From a bacterium (lineage in GTDB: Bacteria > Bacillota > Bacilli > Lactobacillales > Streptococcaceae): 64,000 bases of DNA. A program made the translations under genes and the position numbers. Location of the stretch: NCBI GenBank assembly GCA_905221205.1, contig CAJNCG010000002.1, forward strand, positions 496,001-560,000. The letters are read 5' to 3'. Below are positions 8,082-17,713 of the stretch, piece after piece. Below the pieces are notes generated by a model. The model was given only the letters and a program-made list of their open reading frames with translations. It searched no databases and had not been told where the DNA came from. Position 1 is the first letter of the stretch. Every line of letters begins with the position of its first letter.

Positions 8082-9926
8082 AATAACTTGATTAAATCAA
8101 AACTAGAGCTCTTGCCGACCAGCCCTGGTTGCTATATTCACAAGGATAAAAACGGTACCATTATCTATGTAGGAAAGGCTAAAAATCTGCGTAACCGCGT
8201 GCGGTCCTATTTCCGTGGGAGTCATGATACCAAGACAGAGGCCTTGGTGTCTGAGATTGTAGATTTTGAATTTATTGTTACAGAGTCTAATATTGAGGCC
8301 CTTCTCCTAGAAATCAACTTGATCAAGGAGAATAAGCCTAAATACAATATCATGCTCAAGGACGATAAGTCTTATCCTTTCATCAAAATCACCAACGATC
8401 GCTATCCTCGTTTGATTATCACCCGTCAGGTCAAAAAGGACGGAGGTCTTTACTTTGGCCCTTATCCAGATGTGGGAGCTGCCAATGAAATCAAGCGACT
8501 ACTGGATCGGATTTTTCCTTTTCGTAAGTGTACCAATCCTCCTTCTAAGGTTTGTTTTTACTATCATATTGGTCAATGCATGGCCCACACTATCTGTAAG
8601 AAGGATGAGGCTTATTTTAAGTCCATGGCTCAGGAGGTTTCTGATTTCCTAAAAGGGCAGGATGACAAAATCATCGATGATCTCAAGGGTAAGATGGTAG
8701 CGGCAGCCCAGACTATGGAATTTGAGCGTGCAGCGGAATACCGTGACCTGATTCAGGCTATTGGAACGCTTCGGACCAAGCAACGGGTTATGGCTAAGGA
8801 TCTCCAAAATCGGGATGTCTTTGGCTACTATGTGGACAAGGGCTGGATGTGTGTTCAGGTTTTCTTTGTTCGTCAAGGCAAGCTCATTGAGCGTGATGTC
8901 AATCTCTTTCCCTACTACAATGATCCGGACGAGGACTTCTTGACCTATGTAGGACAATTTTATCAAGAAAAATCTCACCTAGTACCCAATGAGGTACTAA
9001 TTCCGCAGGATATTGATGAAGAAGCTGTCAAGGCCTTGGTAGACACCAAGATTGTCAAACCCAAGCGTGGTGAGAAAAAACAACTGGTCAATCTAGCCAT
9101 AAAAAATGCTCGTGTTAGTCTGGAACAGAAGTTCAATCTGCTAGAGAAATCAGTCGAAAAGACCCAAGGAGCTATTGAAAATCTAGGTCGCTTGCTCCAA
9201 ATCCCGACTCCAGTTCGCATCGAATCCTTCGATAACTCCAATATCATGGGAACTAGTCCTGTTTCAGCCATGGTGGTCTTTGTCAATGGCAAACCGAGTA
9301 AAAAAGATTATCGTAAGTACAAAATCAAGACTGTGGTTGGACCAGACGACTATGCTAGTATGCGTGAGGTTATCCGTAGACGCTATGGTCGAGTTCAACG
9401 TGAGGGTTTGACGCCGCCAGATTTGATTGTCATTGATGGGGGACAAGGTCAAGTGAATATTGCCAAACAGGTCATCCAAGAAGAACTGGGTTTGGATATT
9501 CCAATTGCAGGTCTGCAAAAGAATGATAAGCACCAAACCCATGAATTGCTCTTTGGAGATCCGCTTGAGGTGGTGGAGTTGTCTCGTAATTCTCAGGAAT
9601 TTTTTCTCCTCCAACGCATCCAAGATGAGGTCCACCGCTTTGCCATCACCTTCCACCGCCAACTGCGCTCAAAAAATTCTTTCTCATCACAATTGGATGG
9701 GATTGAAGGTTTGGGACCAAAACGCAAGCAGAATCTTATGAAGCATTTCAAGTCTCTAACCAAAATCAAGGAAGCTAGTGTGGATGAGATTGTCGAAGTT
9801 GGGGTACCAAGAATAGTCGCAGAAGCAGTTCAGAGGAAGTTGAACCCGCAGGAAGCAGTGGAGTTGTCTCAAGTAGCGGAAAAGAGTGTAGATTACAAAC
9901 AGAAGGAAAAACATCATGAACCATAA
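8079..9926 (+). CDS. uvrC: UvrABC excinuclease subunit C
   Basis: Nucleotide excision repair nuclease, 615 residues, full length. The N-terminal GIY-YIG nuclease domain is at about 14-90 ([21 protein letters not shown]), the UVR motif that contacts UvrB near 205-230 ([11 protein letters not shown]), the RNase-H-like second nuclease around 380-530 ([15 protein letters not shown]), and the helix-hairpin-helix DNA-binding tail around 555-590 ([13 protein letters not shown]). The start matches the family N-terminus ([13 protein letters not shown]) but lacks a ribosome site. It overlaps the next gene by 11 nt, so the two are translationally coupled. Confidence 0.96.
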   Translation: MNNLIKSKLELLPTSPGCYIHKDKNGTIIYVGKAKNLRNRVRSYFRGSHDTKTEALVSEIVDFEFIVTESNIEALLLEINLIKENKPKYNIMLKDDKSYPFIKITNDRYPRLIITRQVKKDGGLYFGPYPDVGAANEIKRLLDRIFPFRKCTNPPSKVCFYYHIGQCMAHTICKKDEAYFKSMAQEVSDFLKGQDDKIIDDLKGKMVAAAQTMEFERAAEYRDLIQAIGTLRTKQRVMAKDLQNRDVFGYYVDKGWMCVQVFFVRQGKLIERDVNLFPYYNDPDEDFLTYVGQFYQEKSHLVPNEVLIPQDIDEEAVKALVDTKIVKPKRGEKKQLVNLAIKNARVSLEQKFNLLEKSVEKTQGAIENLGRLLQIPTPVRIESFDNSNIMGTSPVSAMVVFVNGKPSKKDYRKYKIKTVVGPDDYASMREVIRRRYGRVQREGLTPPDLIVIDGGQGQVNIAKQVIQEELGLDIPIAGLQKNDKHQTHELLFGDPLEVVELSRNSQEFFLLQRIQDEVHRFAITFHRQLRSKNSFSSQLDGIEGLGPKRKQNLMKHFKSLTKIKEASVDEIVEVGVPRIVAEAVQRKLNPQEAVELSQVAEKSVDYKQKEKHHEP

Positions 9927-10770
9927 AATCGCAATTTTATCAGATATTCACGGCAATATAACGGCGCTAGAAGCAGTTATTGCAGATGCTAAAAATCAAG
10001 GAGTCAGTGAATACTGGCTTCTGGGAGATATTTTTCTTCCTGGTCCAGGTGCAAATGATCTGGTCGCTCTGCTAAAGGATCTTCCTATCACGGTAAGTGT
10101 TCGAGGCAATTGGGATGATTGTGTCCTTGAGACCTTGGATGGCGAATATGGTTTGGAAGATCCACAAGAAATCCAGCTCATGCGATTGACTCAGTTTTTG
10201 ATGGAGCGAATGGATCCTGAAATGTTCGTTTGGCTACGAAGCTTACCTTTGATAGAAAAGAAAGAAGTCGACGGACTGCGTTTTTCTCTTTCTCATAATT
10301 TGCCAAATAAGAACTATGGTGGTGACTTGCTAGTTGAGAATGATACAGAGAAATTTGACCAACTCCTAGATGATGAAGTTGACGTGGCAGTCTATGGTCA
10401 TGTTCACAAGCAGTTGCTTCGTTATGGTAGTCAAGGGCAACAAATCATCAATCCAGGGTCGATTGGCATGCCCTATTTTAATTGGGAGGCGTTAAAAAAT
10501 CACCGTGCCCAGTATGCCGTGATAGAAGTGGAAGATGGAGAATTGGTCAATATCCAATTTCGTAAAGTTGCTTATGATTATGAAGCTGAGTTAGAATTGG
10601 CCAAGTCCCAGGGGCTTCCCTTTATCGAAATGTATGAAGAACTACGTCGTGAAGATAACTATCAGGGACACAATCTGGAACTCTTAGCCAGCTTAATAGA
10701 AAATCATGGGTATGTAGAGGATGTGAAAGATTTCTTGGAGGCTATAAAGTCAGAATATAAGGTAGACTAG
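9916..10770 (+). CDS. Calcineurin-like metallophosphoesterase
   Basis: 284-residue cytoplasmic phosphoesterase of the YfcE/Metallophos_2 type. Metal ligands can be seen in order: Asp10-x-His12 (LSDIHGN), GD near residue 37 (LLGDIF), GNWDD around 65 and GHVH around 161; NPGSIG follows, as in the family. The substrate is unknown; phosphodiesters or phosphomonoesters are both possible. It starts within the end of uvrC (11-nt overlap) with AGAAGGAAA as its ribosome site inside the uvrC coding region, so it is probably co-expressed with uvrC. No functional link to repair is established. Confidence 0.8.
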   Translation: MNHKIAILSDIHGNITALEAVIADAKNQGVSEYWLLGDIFLPGPGANDLVALLKDLPITVSVRGNWDDCVLETLDGEYGLEDPQEIQLMRLTQFLMERMDPEMFVWLRSLPLIEKKEVDGLRFSLSHNLPNKNYGGDLLVENDTEKFDQLLDDEVDVAVYGHVHKQLLRYGSQGQQIINPGSIGMPYFNWEALKNHRAQYAVIEVEDGELVNIQFRKVAYDYEAELELAKSQGLPFIEMYEELRREDNYQGHNLELLASLIENHGYVEDVKDFLEAIKSEYKVD

Positions 10771-10943
10771 TTTCGTTAACCCTCTGAAAAATAGTTGGAA
10801 CTTGATGAATGGATCCCTGATTTGAATGATGTGCTTCATTCGGTTGCTCATCCTTGTTCCAGTTTGTTTCTATGAAAAATCCCTGCAACCTCTTTCAAAT
10901 TATGGTAGAATGGAAGCAGTAGAATTAGAAAAGGAAATCGATT

Positions 10944-11549
10944 ATGAAATTTCTTGAATTAAACAAAAAACGTCATGCGACCAAGCATTTTACTGATAAG
11001 CCGGTGGATCCAAAGGATGTGCGTACGGCTATCGAAATTGCAACCTTGGCACCAAGCGCCCACAACAGCCAGCCGTGGAAATTTGTGGTGGTACGTGAGA
11101 AAAATGCTGAATTGGCAAAATTGGCTTACGGTTCGAACTTTGAACAGGTCTCATCAGCGCCTGTAACCATTGCCTTGTTTACAGATACAGATCTTGCTAA
11201 ACGTGCTCGTAAGATTGCCCGTGTTGGTGGTGCTAATAACTTCTCTGAAGAGCAACTTCAATACTTCATGAAAAATTTGCCAGCTGAATTTGCCCGTTAC
11301 AATGAACAACAGCTCAGTGACTACCTAGCTCTCAATGCAGGTTTGGTTGCTATGAACTTGGTTCTTGCATTGACAGACCAAGGAATTGGATCAAATCTGA
11401 TCCTTGGATTTGACAAATCAAAAGTCAATGAGGTTTTGGACATCGAAGACCGTTTCCGCCCAGAACTTTTGATTACAGTGGGTTACACAGACGAAAAATT
11501 GGAACCAAGCTACCGCTTGCCAGTAGATGAAATCATCGAGAAAAGATAG
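10944..11549 (+). CDS. Nitroreductase family protein
   Basis: FMN-dependent oxidoreductase of the nitroreductase superfamily, 201 residues. The N-terminus KKRHATKHF carries the usual R-S/A-x-R/K-x-F-type FMN phosphate site, followed by APSAHNSQPWKFVVV (about 36-50) and GIGSNLILGF in the second half (family equivalent of the FMN/substrate loop). It acts in the cytoplasm, probably using NAD(P)H to reduce quinones or nitro compounds; the physiological substrate is unknown. It is preceded by a 173-bp gap with a TAGAAT-like -10 near 10907 and by AAAAGGAAA. The pepV start codon lies 13 nt after its stop codon, so the two are likely co-transcribed. Confidence 0.87.
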   Translation: MKFLELNKKRHATKHFTDKPVDPKDVRTAIEIATLAPSAHNSQPWKFVVVREKNAELAKLAYGSNFEQVSSAPVTIALFTDTDLAKRARKIARVGGANNFSEEQLQYFMKNLPAEFARYNEQQLSDYLALNAGLVAMNLVLALTDQGIGSNLILGFDKSKVNEVLDIEDRFRPELLITVGYTDEKLEPSYRLPVDEIIEKR

Positions 11550-11562
11550 AAAGAAGAAAAAA

Positions 11563-12963
11563 ATGACAGCAATTGACTTTACAGCAGAAGTAGAAAAACG
11601 CAAAGAAGACCTCTTGGCTGACTTGTTTAGCCTTTTGGAAATCAACTCAGAACGTGATGACAGCAAGGCTGATGCTAAGCATCCATTTGGACCTGGTCCA
11701 GTAAAAGCCTTGGAAAAATTCCTTGAAATCGCAGATCGAGATGGTTACCCAACTAAGAATGTCGACAATTATGCAGGACATTTCGAGTTTGGTGATGGAG
11801 AAGAAGTTCTCGGAATCTTTGCCCACATGGATGTGGTGCCAGCTGGTAGCGGTTGGGACACAGACCCTTACACACCAACAATCAAAGACGGTCGCCTTTA
11901 TGCGCGTGGGGCTTCGGACGACAAGGGTCCTACAACAGCTTGTTACTATGGTTTGAAAATCATCAAAGAATTGGGTCTTCCAACTTCTAAGAAAGTTCGA
12001 TTCATCGTTGGAACAGACGAAGAATCAGGCTGGGCAGATATGGACTACTACTTCGAGCACGTAGGACTTGCAAAACCAGACTTCGGTTTCTCTCCAGACG
12101 CTGAATTCCCAATCATCAATGGTGAAAAAGGAAATATCACTGAATATCTCCATTTTGCAGGTAAAAATGCAGGCGCTGCTCGTCTTCACAGTTTCACAGG
12201 TGGATTGCGTGAAAACATGGTACCTGAATCAGCAACAGCAGTTGTTTCAGGTGACTTGGCTGACTTGCAAGCTAAACTAGATGCCTTCGTTGCAGAACAC
12301 AAACTCAGAGGAGAAATTCAAGAAGAAGCTGACCAATACAAGGTGACCATCATTGGTAAATCAGCCCATGGTGCTATGCCTGCTTCAGGTGTCAATGGTG
12401 CGACTTACCTAGCCCTCTTCCTTAGCCAGTTTGGCTTTGCAGGCCCTGCAAAAGACTACCTTGATATCGCTGGTAAGATTCTTTTGAACGACCATGAGGG
12501 TGAAAATCTCAAGATTGCTCATGTGGATGAAAAGATGGGTGCCCTTTCTATGAATGCTGGTGTCTTCCGCTTTGACGAAACAAGTGCTGACAATACGATT
12601 GCCCTCAACATCCGCTATCCAAAAGGAACCAACCCAGAGCAAATCAAGTCAATCCTTGAAAACTTGCCAGTTGCTTCTGTTAGCCTTTCTGAACACGGCC
12701 ACACGCCTCACTATGTGCCAATGGAAGATCCGCTTGTGCAAACCTTGTTGAATGTCTATGAAAAACAAACTGGTCTTCAAGGTCATGAACAAGTTATCGG
12801 TGGTGGTACCTTTGGTCGCCTGCTCGAACGTGGGGTTGCCTACGGCGCCATGTTCCCAGACTCTATTGATACCATGCACCAAGCCAATGAATTTATCGCC
12901 TTGGACGATCTCTTCCGTGCAGCAGCAATTTATGCCGAAGCTATATATGAATTGATCAAATAA
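11563..12963 (+). CDS. pepV: Dipeptidase PepV (M20 family)
   Basis: Zinc dipeptidase of 466 residues that splits dipeptides with unmodified N-termini in the cytoplasm and feeds amino acid nutrition. The M20 metal-site motifs are present: FAHMDVVPAG near 87-96, GASDDKGP near 118-125 and GTDEESGW near 150-157, with the C-terminal GGGTFGR loop and a final metal histidine region (MHQANEF). The start used is MTAIDF; an earlier in-frame ATG at 11527 lies inside the nitroreductase gene. The length equals the pneumococcal enzyme. A hairpin terminator follows at 12970. Confidence 0.93.
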   Translation: MTAIDFTAEVEKRKEDLLADLFSLLEINSERDDSKADAKHPFGPGPVKALEKFLEIADRDGYPTKNVDNYAGHFEFGDGEEVLGIFAHMDVVPAGSGWDTDPYTPTIKDGRLYARGASDDKGPTTACYYGLKIIKELGLPTSKKVRFIVGTDEESGWADMDYYFEHVGLAKPDFGFSPDAEFPIINGEKGNITEYLHFAGKNAGAARLHSFTGGLRENMVPESATAVVSGDLADLQAKLDAFVAEHKLRGEIQEEADQYKVTIIGKSAHGAMPASGVNGATYLALFLSQFGFAGPAKDYLDIAGKILLNDHEGENLKIAHVDEKMGALSMNAGVFRFDETSADNTIALNIRYPKGTNPEQIKSILENLPVASVSLSEHGHTPHYVPMEDPLVQTLLNVYEKQTGLQGHEQVIGGGTFGRLLERGVAYGAMFPDSIDTMHQANEFIALDDLFRAAAIYAEAIYELIK

Positions 12964-12969
12964 AACGAT

Positions 12970-13003
12970 AGAAGTCTGAGATGTTATGCTTGGACTTCTT
13001 TTT
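12970..13003 (+). terminator. pepV terminator
   Basis: Stem AGAAGTC / GACTTCT with a 16-base loop and five T. The ribosome site of the next gene (GGAGGGAAAG) follows directly. Confidence 0.6.
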
Positions 13004-13016
13004 GGAGGGAAAGTAG

Positions 13017-13607
13017 ATGTCTCAAATCGAAAGAATTAAGCAGGCTATCATGGCAGATCCGCAGAATGCTAGCTATACAGAACGCGGAATTGAACCTCTC
13101 TTTGCGGCGCCAAAGACTGCTCGCATCAATATCATCGGTCAGGCACCGGGACTTAAAACTCAAGAGGCAGGTCTTTATTGGAAGGACAAGAGTGGTGACC
13201 GCTTGCGGGAGTGGCTAGGTGTGGATGAGGACACCTTTTACAACTCAGGTTATTTTGCAGTGTTGCCCATGGATTTCTACTTTCCAGGGCATGGAAAATC
13301 AGGTGACCTGCCACCGAGAACTGGTTTTGCAGAAAAATGGCATCCGCAGCTCTTGCAAGAATTACCAGATATTCAGTTAACCCTCTTGATTGGCCAGTAT
13401 GCCCAAGCCTACTATTTACATGAGAAAGTTAGTGGCAAGGTGACAGAACGGGTAAAACATTACCAGAACTATCTGCCAGACTATTTTCCTCTAGTTCACC
13501 CCTCGCCACGAAATCAAATCTGGATGGCCAAAAATCCTTGGTTTGAGGCAGAAGTGGTGCCAGATTTGAAAAAAAGAATTAAAGCTATTTTAGGAGAAAA
13601 AGAATGA
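13017..13607 (+). CDS. Uracil-DNA glycosylase family protein
   Basis: 196-residue protein of the UDG-like superfamily. IIGQAPGLKTQEAG (about 40-53) corresponds to the nucleotide-binding and catalytic motif 1 of the family, and HPSPRNQIW (about 161-169) to motif 2 with the conserved histidine. It may excise damaged bases, but GQAPG-type single-domain members have weak or untested activity, so the exact reaction is open. Its stop overlaps the start of the rhodanese gene in an ATGA, indicating coupled translation. Confidence 0.8.
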   Translation: MSQIERIKQAIMADPQNASYTERGIEPLFAAPKTARINIIGQAPGLKTQEAGLYWKDKSGDRLREWLGVDEDTFYNSGYFAVLPMDFYFPGHGKSGDLPPRTGFAEKWHPQLLQELPDIQLTLLIGQYAQAYYLHEKVSGKVTERVKHYQNYLPDYFPLVHPSPRNQIWMAKNPWFEAEVVPDLKKRIKAILGEKE

Positions 13608-13891
13608 AAGAAATTACCTTTGACGAATTTTACCAGCTATACCAAAACGACCAACTTTCTCTAGTCGACGTGAGAGAAGTAGATGAGTTTGAAGCACTTC
13701 ATTTAGAAGGTGCTCAGAACCTACCACTTAGTCAATTGGCTGATACCTATAATCAGTTGGACAAGAACCAGTTACATTATGTTATTTGCAAATCTGGAAT
13801 GAGATCGTCGCGTGCTTGTCAATTTCTAGCTGAACAAGATTATGAAGTTATCAATGTTCAAGGTGGCATGTTAGCCTTTGAAGAACTGTAA
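13604..13891 (+). CDS. Single-domain rhodanese-like protein
   Basis: 95-residue sulfurtransferase-fold protein. The active-site loop is CKSGMRS with Cys62, so the persulfide-forming residue is present, and the VDVREVDEFEALHLEGAQNLP segment (about 21-41) is the classic rhodanese N-terminal motif. It is cytoplasmic and may carry sulfane sulfur, but acceptor and donor are unknown. It overlaps the upstream gene by 4 nt and is followed by a strong terminator at 13899. Confidence 0.88.
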   Translation: MKEITFDEFYQLYQNDQLSLVDVREVDEFEALHLEGAQNLPLSQLADTYNQLDKNQLHYVICKSGMRSSRACQFLAEQDYEVINVQGGMLAFEEL

Positions 13892-13898
13892 ACAGTAG

Positions 13899-13943
13899 AA
13901 TTTCTCCTACTTGGTGTGGACTAGGTAGGAGAAATTTATTTTT
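13899..13943 (+). terminator. Terminator after the rhodanese gene
   Basis: Twelve-base-pair perfect stem AATTTCTCCTAC (13899-13910) / GTAGGAGAAATT (13925-13936), then a T-rich tract. Confidence 0.85.
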
Positions 13944-13948
13944 AGACA

Positions 13949-13966
13949 ATTCTCATTTTTGAGAAT
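13949..13966 (+). promoter_or_regulatory. Inverted repeat upstream of brnQ
   Basis: Perfect 7-bp inverted repeat ATTCTCA-TTTT-TGAGAAT, placed about 55 bp before an extended -10 (TGATATACT, 14019-14027). It has no T-run of its own, so it could be an operator for brnQ rather than a terminator. It does not clearly match the CodY consensus. Confidence 0.35.
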
Positions 13967-14061
13967 CTTGAAAACATTCAATATTTACTTCGTGAAGCTT
14001 TTTTCATACTCCCATTCATGATATACTAGGTCAGTATTTTATAAATATGAAGGAGATTTTC

Positions 14062-15387
14062 ATGGCTAAAAAAGGTGCCTTAACAGGTTTGCTCCTGTTT
14101 GGAATATTTTTTGGTGCGGGGAACTTGATTTTTCCGCCTTCTCTAGGTGCTCTATCTGGGGAACATTTTCTTCCTGCCATCGCAGGTTTTGTCTTTTCAG
14201 GCGTTGGTATCGCCGTCTTGACCCTTATTATTGGAACGCTCAATCCTAAAGGATATATTCACGAGATTTCAACAAAGGTAGCGCCTTGGTTTGCGACTCT
14301 ATACCTCTCAGTTCTTTACTTGTCCATTGGCCCATTCTTTGCCATCCCACGTACTGCTACAACGGCTTACGAAGTAGGGATTAAACCCCTTTTGTCGGAT
14401 GTAAATAAAGGTCTTGGTTTGATTGTCTTTACTGTTCTGTATTTTGCAGCAGCCTATTTGATTTCGCTTAATCCATCAAAAATCTTGGATCGTATCGGCC
14501 GTGTCTTAACGCCAGTCTTTGCGATTTTGATTGTTATCTTGGTTGTTCTAGGAGCTTTCAAATACGGTGGAACAAGTCCTCAAGTTGCTTCAGATGCTTA
14601 TCAATCTTCTGCCTTTGGTACAGGTTTCCTAGAAGGTTACAATACCTTGGATGCCCTTGCCTCAGTTGCATTTAGTGTAATCGCAGTTCAAACCTTGAAA
14701 CAACTTGGATTTTCAAGTAAGAAAGAATACATTTCAACTATTTGGGTTGTTGGTATCGTTGTTGCCCTTGCCTTCAGCGCTCTTTACATTGGTTTAGGTT
14801 TCCTTGGAAATCATTTCCCAGTACCTGCTGAAGCGATGAAGGGTGGAACACCAGGTGTTTATATCTTGTCACAAGCCACTCAAGAAATCTTTGGTTCAAC
14901 AGCTCAACTTTTCCTTGCAGCAATGGTTACCGTAACCTGCTTCACAACTACAGTTGGTTTGATTGTGTCAACAGCTGAGTTCTTTAATGAACGTTTCCCA
15001 CAAATCAGCTATAAGGTTTATGCGACAGCCTTTACCTTGATTGGATTTGCGATTGCCAACTTGGGTCTTGATGCGATTATCAAGTACTCAATTCCTGTAC
15101 TGGTTATCTTGTATCCAATCACGATTGCCATCGTCATGATTGTCATTGTCAACAAATTTGTCGCTCTTTCAAAACCAGGTATGCAGTTGACAATTGCTGT
15201 TGTTACAGCCATCGCCATTGCAAGCGTACTAGGAAGCTCATTTAAAGTTGAGTTTCTTGCAAATCTTGTCAACGCTCTTCCATTTGCCAAGGCATCACTC
15301 CCATGGTTGGTACCAGCCGTTGTCGGAATCTTGCTCTCATTGGTTCTACCAAATAAGCAAGAAAGCGATGTTTTTGAAATGGAATAA
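14062..15387 (+). CDS. brnQ: Branched-chain amino acid transport system II carrier protein
   Basis: LIVCS-family cation-coupled importer of Leu, Ile and Val in the cytoplasmic membrane; about 441 residues with roughly 12 hydrophobic segments from end to end. The N-terminal signature GIFFGAGNLIFPPSLG (about 14-29) is typical. The start used is MAKKGALTG behind AAGGAG with six bases of spacing; the in-frame ATG at 14047 lies upstream of that ribosome site. It is a single gene between two strong terminators with its own extended -10 promoter and a perfect inverted repeat upstream. Confidence 0.93.
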   Translation: MAKKGALTGLLLFGIFFGAGNLIFPPSLGALSGEHFLPAIAGFVFSGVGIAVLTLIIGTLNPKGYIHEISTKVAPWFATLYLSVLYLSIGPFFAIPRTATTAYEVGIKPLLSDVNKGLGLIVFTVLYFAAAYLISLNPSKILDRIGRVLTPVFAILIVILVVLGAFKYGGTSPQVASDAYQSSAFGTGFLEGYNTLDALASVAFSVIAVQTLKQLGFSSKKEYISTIWVVGIVVALAFSALYIGLGFLGNHFPVPAEAMKGGTPGVYILSQATQEIFGSTAQLFLAAMVTVTCFTTTVGLIVSTAEFFNERFPQISYKVYATAFTLIGFAIANLGLDAIIKYSIPVLVILYPITIAIVMIVIVNKFVALSKPGMQLTIAVVTAIAIASVLGSSFKVEFLANLVNALPFAKASLPWLVPAVVGILLSLVLPNKQESDVFEME

Positions 15388-15392
15388 ACACT

Positions 15393-15438
15393 AAAATCAC
15401 TTTTGTAGCCAAGTCTACAGAAGTGATTTTCTTTTTTT
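15393..15438 (+). terminator. brnQ terminator
   Basis: AAAATCACTT (15393-15402) pairs with AAGTGATTTT (15421-15430), with inner pairing of TGTAG/CTACA, then CTTTTTTT. Confidence 0.85.
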
Positions 15439-15484
15439 ATCCGATGATAAATGTGTTATAATAGGTAGCAAAAGAGGTGAAGAA

Positions 15485-16522
15485 ATGAATCAAACAGTAG
15501 AATATATCAAAGAACTGACAGCAATTGCGTCGCCAACGGGTTTCACTCGTGAGATTTCAGACTATTTAGTCAAGACTCTAGAAGGTTTTGGTTACCAGCC
15601 TGTTCGCACAGCCAAGGGCGGCGTCAATGTAAGCATAAAAGGTCAAAATGATGATCAACACCGCTATGTGACTGCCCATGTAGATACGCTGGGTGCCATT
15701 GTCCGTGCTGTCAAACCAGACGGCCGTCTTAAATTGGACCGTATCGGTGGTTTTCCTTGGAATATGATTGAGGGAGAAAACTGTACCGTTCATGTAGCTA
15801 GCACAGGTGAAAAAGTATCAGGAACCATCCTCATCCACCAAACTTCTTGCCATGTCTACAAGGATGCAGGAACTGCAGAACGCACGCAGGACAATATGGA
15901 AGTACGTTTGGACGCCAAAGTAACTAGTGAAAAAGAAACTCGTGCCTTGGGGATTGAGGTCGGTGATTTTATCAGCTTTGACCCACGAACCGTCGTGACG
16001 GATACAGGTTTTATCAAGTCTCGTCATTTGGATGACAAGGTAAGCGCAGCGATTTTGCTTAACCTGCTTCGTATTTATAAGGAAGAGAAGATTGAGTTAC
16101 CAGTAACAACCCATTTTGTTTTTTCAGTTTTTGAAGAAGTGGGACACGGTGCTAACTCTAATATTCCTGCTCAGGTAGTAGAATATCTAGCTGTGGATAT
16201 GGGAGCTATGGGCGATGACCAGCAGACAGACGAGTACACAGTGTCTATCTGTGTTAAGGATGCTTCAGGTCCTTATCACTATGACTTCCGTCAACATTTG
16301 GTTGCTTTGGCGAAAGAGCAAGATATTCCATTTAAGTTGGATATCTATCCATTTTATGGATCGGACGCTTCAGCGGCCATGTCTGCAGGTGCAGAGGTCA
16401 AGCATGCCCTTCTTGGTGCTGGTATCGAGTCTAGCCATTCTTATGAGCGTACTCATATTGACTCGGTGGTCGCAACGGAACGTATGGTTGATGCTTATCT
16501 TAAGAGCGCATTGGTAGACTAA
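15485..16522 (+). CDS. M42 family metallo-aminopeptidase (PepA/FrvX-like)
   Basis: 345-residue cytoplasmic aminopeptidase of the M42 (glutamyl aminopeptidase / endoglucanase M) group, forming large self-compartmentalised particles in characterised relatives. Metal and catalytic residues are visible in AHVDTLG (His65, Asp67), the RHLDDKVSA segment near 180-188, FEEVGHGAN near 215-223 and the C-terminal SHSYERTH. It follows AAAGAGGTGAAG. The HIT gene starts one base after its stop codon, so the two form an operon with ldcB. Which N-terminal residues it prefers cannot be told from sequence. Confidence 0.87.
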   Translation: MNQTVEYIKELTAIASPTGFTREISDYLVKTLEGFGYQPVRTAKGGVNVSIKGQNDDQHRYVTAHVDTLGAIVRAVKPDGRLKLDRIGGFPWNMIEGENCTVHVASTGEKVSGTILIHQTSCHVYKDAGTAERTQDNMEVRLDAKVTSEKETRALGIEVGDFISFDPRTVVTDTGFIKSRHLDDKVSAAILLNLLRIYKEEKIELPVTTHFVFSVFEEVGHGANSNIPAQVVEYLAVDMGAMGDDQQTDEYTVSICVKDASGPYHYDFRQHLVALAKEQDIPFKLDIYPFYGSDASAAMSAGAEVKHALLGAGIESSHSYERTHIDSVVATERMVDAYLKSALVD

Positions 16523-16523
16523 T

Positions 16524-16994
16524 ATGTGCCTGATTTGCCAGAGAATTGACCTCATCAAAGCTGGGAAAAATCCTTACTTTGTAAGAGAGTTGGAAACAGG
16601 CTACCTTGTGGTTGGAGACCACCAGTATTTTGCAGGCTATAGTCTCTTTCTAGCCAAGGAACATGTCACCGAATTGCACCATTTGAAAAAGGAAACAAGA
16701 CTCCGTTTTCTAGAGGAAATGAGTTTAGTCCAAGAGGCAGTTGCTAAGGCCTTTGCTGCTGAGAAAATGAATATTGAACTGCTAGGAAATGGTGATGCCC
16801 ATCTTCATTGGCATCTGTTTCCTAGACGGACAGGTGATATGAACGGCCACGGTCTTAAAGGTCGTGGGCCAGTCTGGTGGGTTCCCTTTGAAGAAATGAC
16901 AGCAGAAACCTGCCAAGCAAATCCGGATGAGATTAAAAAACTAGTTAAATGTTTATCGTCAGAACTAGATAAACTATTAGAAATAAAGGAGTAG
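16524..16994 (+). CDS. HIT family protein (nucleotide hydrolase/transferase)
   Basis: 156-residue histidine-triad protein. The triad is in AHLHWHLFPR with His93, His95 and His97. A zinc-binding CxxC is present at the N-terminus (CLIC, Cys2 and Cys5), as in Hint/Ap4A-type HIT proteins. It probably hydrolyses nucleoside phosphoramidates or dinucleotides; the actual substrate is not known. It is tightly packed between the M42 peptidase gene (1-nt gap) and ldcB (2-nt gap). Confidence 0.88.
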   Translation: MCLICQRIDLIKAGKNPYFVRELETGYLVVGDHQYFAGYSLFLAKEHVTELHHLKKETRLRFLEEMSLVQEAVAKAFAAEKMNIELLGNGDAHLHWHLFPRRTGDMNGHGLKGRGPVWWVPFEEMTAETCQANPDEIKKLVKCLSSELDKLLEIKE

Positions 16995-16996
16995 AG

Positions 16997-17713
16997 ATGA
17001 AAAAAAGATACCTTGTCTTGACAGCCTTGCTAGCCTTGAGTCTAGCAGCTTGTTCACAAGAAAAAGCAAAAAATGAAGATGGCGCAGCTAAGACAGAACA
17101 AACAGCCAAAGCTGATGGAACAGTCGGCAGTAAATCTCAAGGAGCTGCCCAGAAAAAAGCAGAAGTGGTTAACAAAGGAGACTACTACAGCATCCAAGGG
17201 AAATACGATGAAATCATCGTAGCCAATAAACACTATCCTTTGTCAAAAGACTACAATCCAGGGGAAAATCCAACAGCCAAGGCAGAGTTGCTCAAACTCA
17301 TCAAAGCTATGCAAGAGGCAGGCTTCCCAATCAGTGACCATTACAGTGGTTTTAGAAGTTATGAGACTCAGACCAAGCTCTATCAAGATTATGTCAATCA
17401 AGATGGGAAGGCAGCGGCTGACCGATACTCTGCTCGTCCTGGCTATAGCGAACACCAAACAGGTTTGGCCTTTGATGTGATTAGCACAAATGGCGAATTG
17501 GTGACAGAAGAAAAAGCGGCCCAATGGCTCTTGGACCACGCTGCTGATTATGGATTTGTTGTCCGTTATCTTAAAGGTAAGGAAAAAGAAACAGGTTATA
17601 TGGCTGAGGAATGGCACCTTCGTTATGTCGGAAAAGAAGCCAAAGAAATTGCTGAGACTGGACTCAGTCTGGAAGAATATTACGGCTTTGAAGGCGGAGA
17701 TTACGTCGATTAA
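16997..17713 (+). CDS. ldcB: L,D-carboxypeptidase LdcB (DacB) lipoprotein
   Basis: Lipoprotein on the outer face of the membrane that trims the terminal D-Ala from peptidoglycan tetrapeptides. The lipobox LAAC places the lipidated cysteine at residue 19. A Ser/Lys/Ala-rich linker (20-60) leads to a VanY/LAS-type zinc peptidase domain: SGFRSYETQ (117-125), SEHQTGLAFD with His153 and Asp160, and EEWHLRYVG with Glu204/Glu205 and His207 as zinc-site residues. 238 residues, the same as the pneumococcal enzyme. It starts 2 nt after the HIT gene, with AAGGAG. Its stop codon coincides with the first base of a BOX element, so the 3' untranslated region is entirely repeat-derived. Confidence 0.93.
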   Translation: MKKRYLVLTALLALSLAACSQEKAKNEDGAAKTEQTAKADGTVGSKSQGAAQKKAEVVNKGDYYSIQGKYDEIIVANKHYPLSKDYNPGENPTAKAELLKLIKAMQEAGFPISDHYSGFRSYETQTKLYQDYVNQDGKAAADRYSARPGYSEHQTGLAFDVISTNGELVTEEKAAQWLLDHAADYGFVVRYLKGKEKETGYMAEEWHLRYVGKEAKEIAETGLSLEEYYGFEGGDYVD

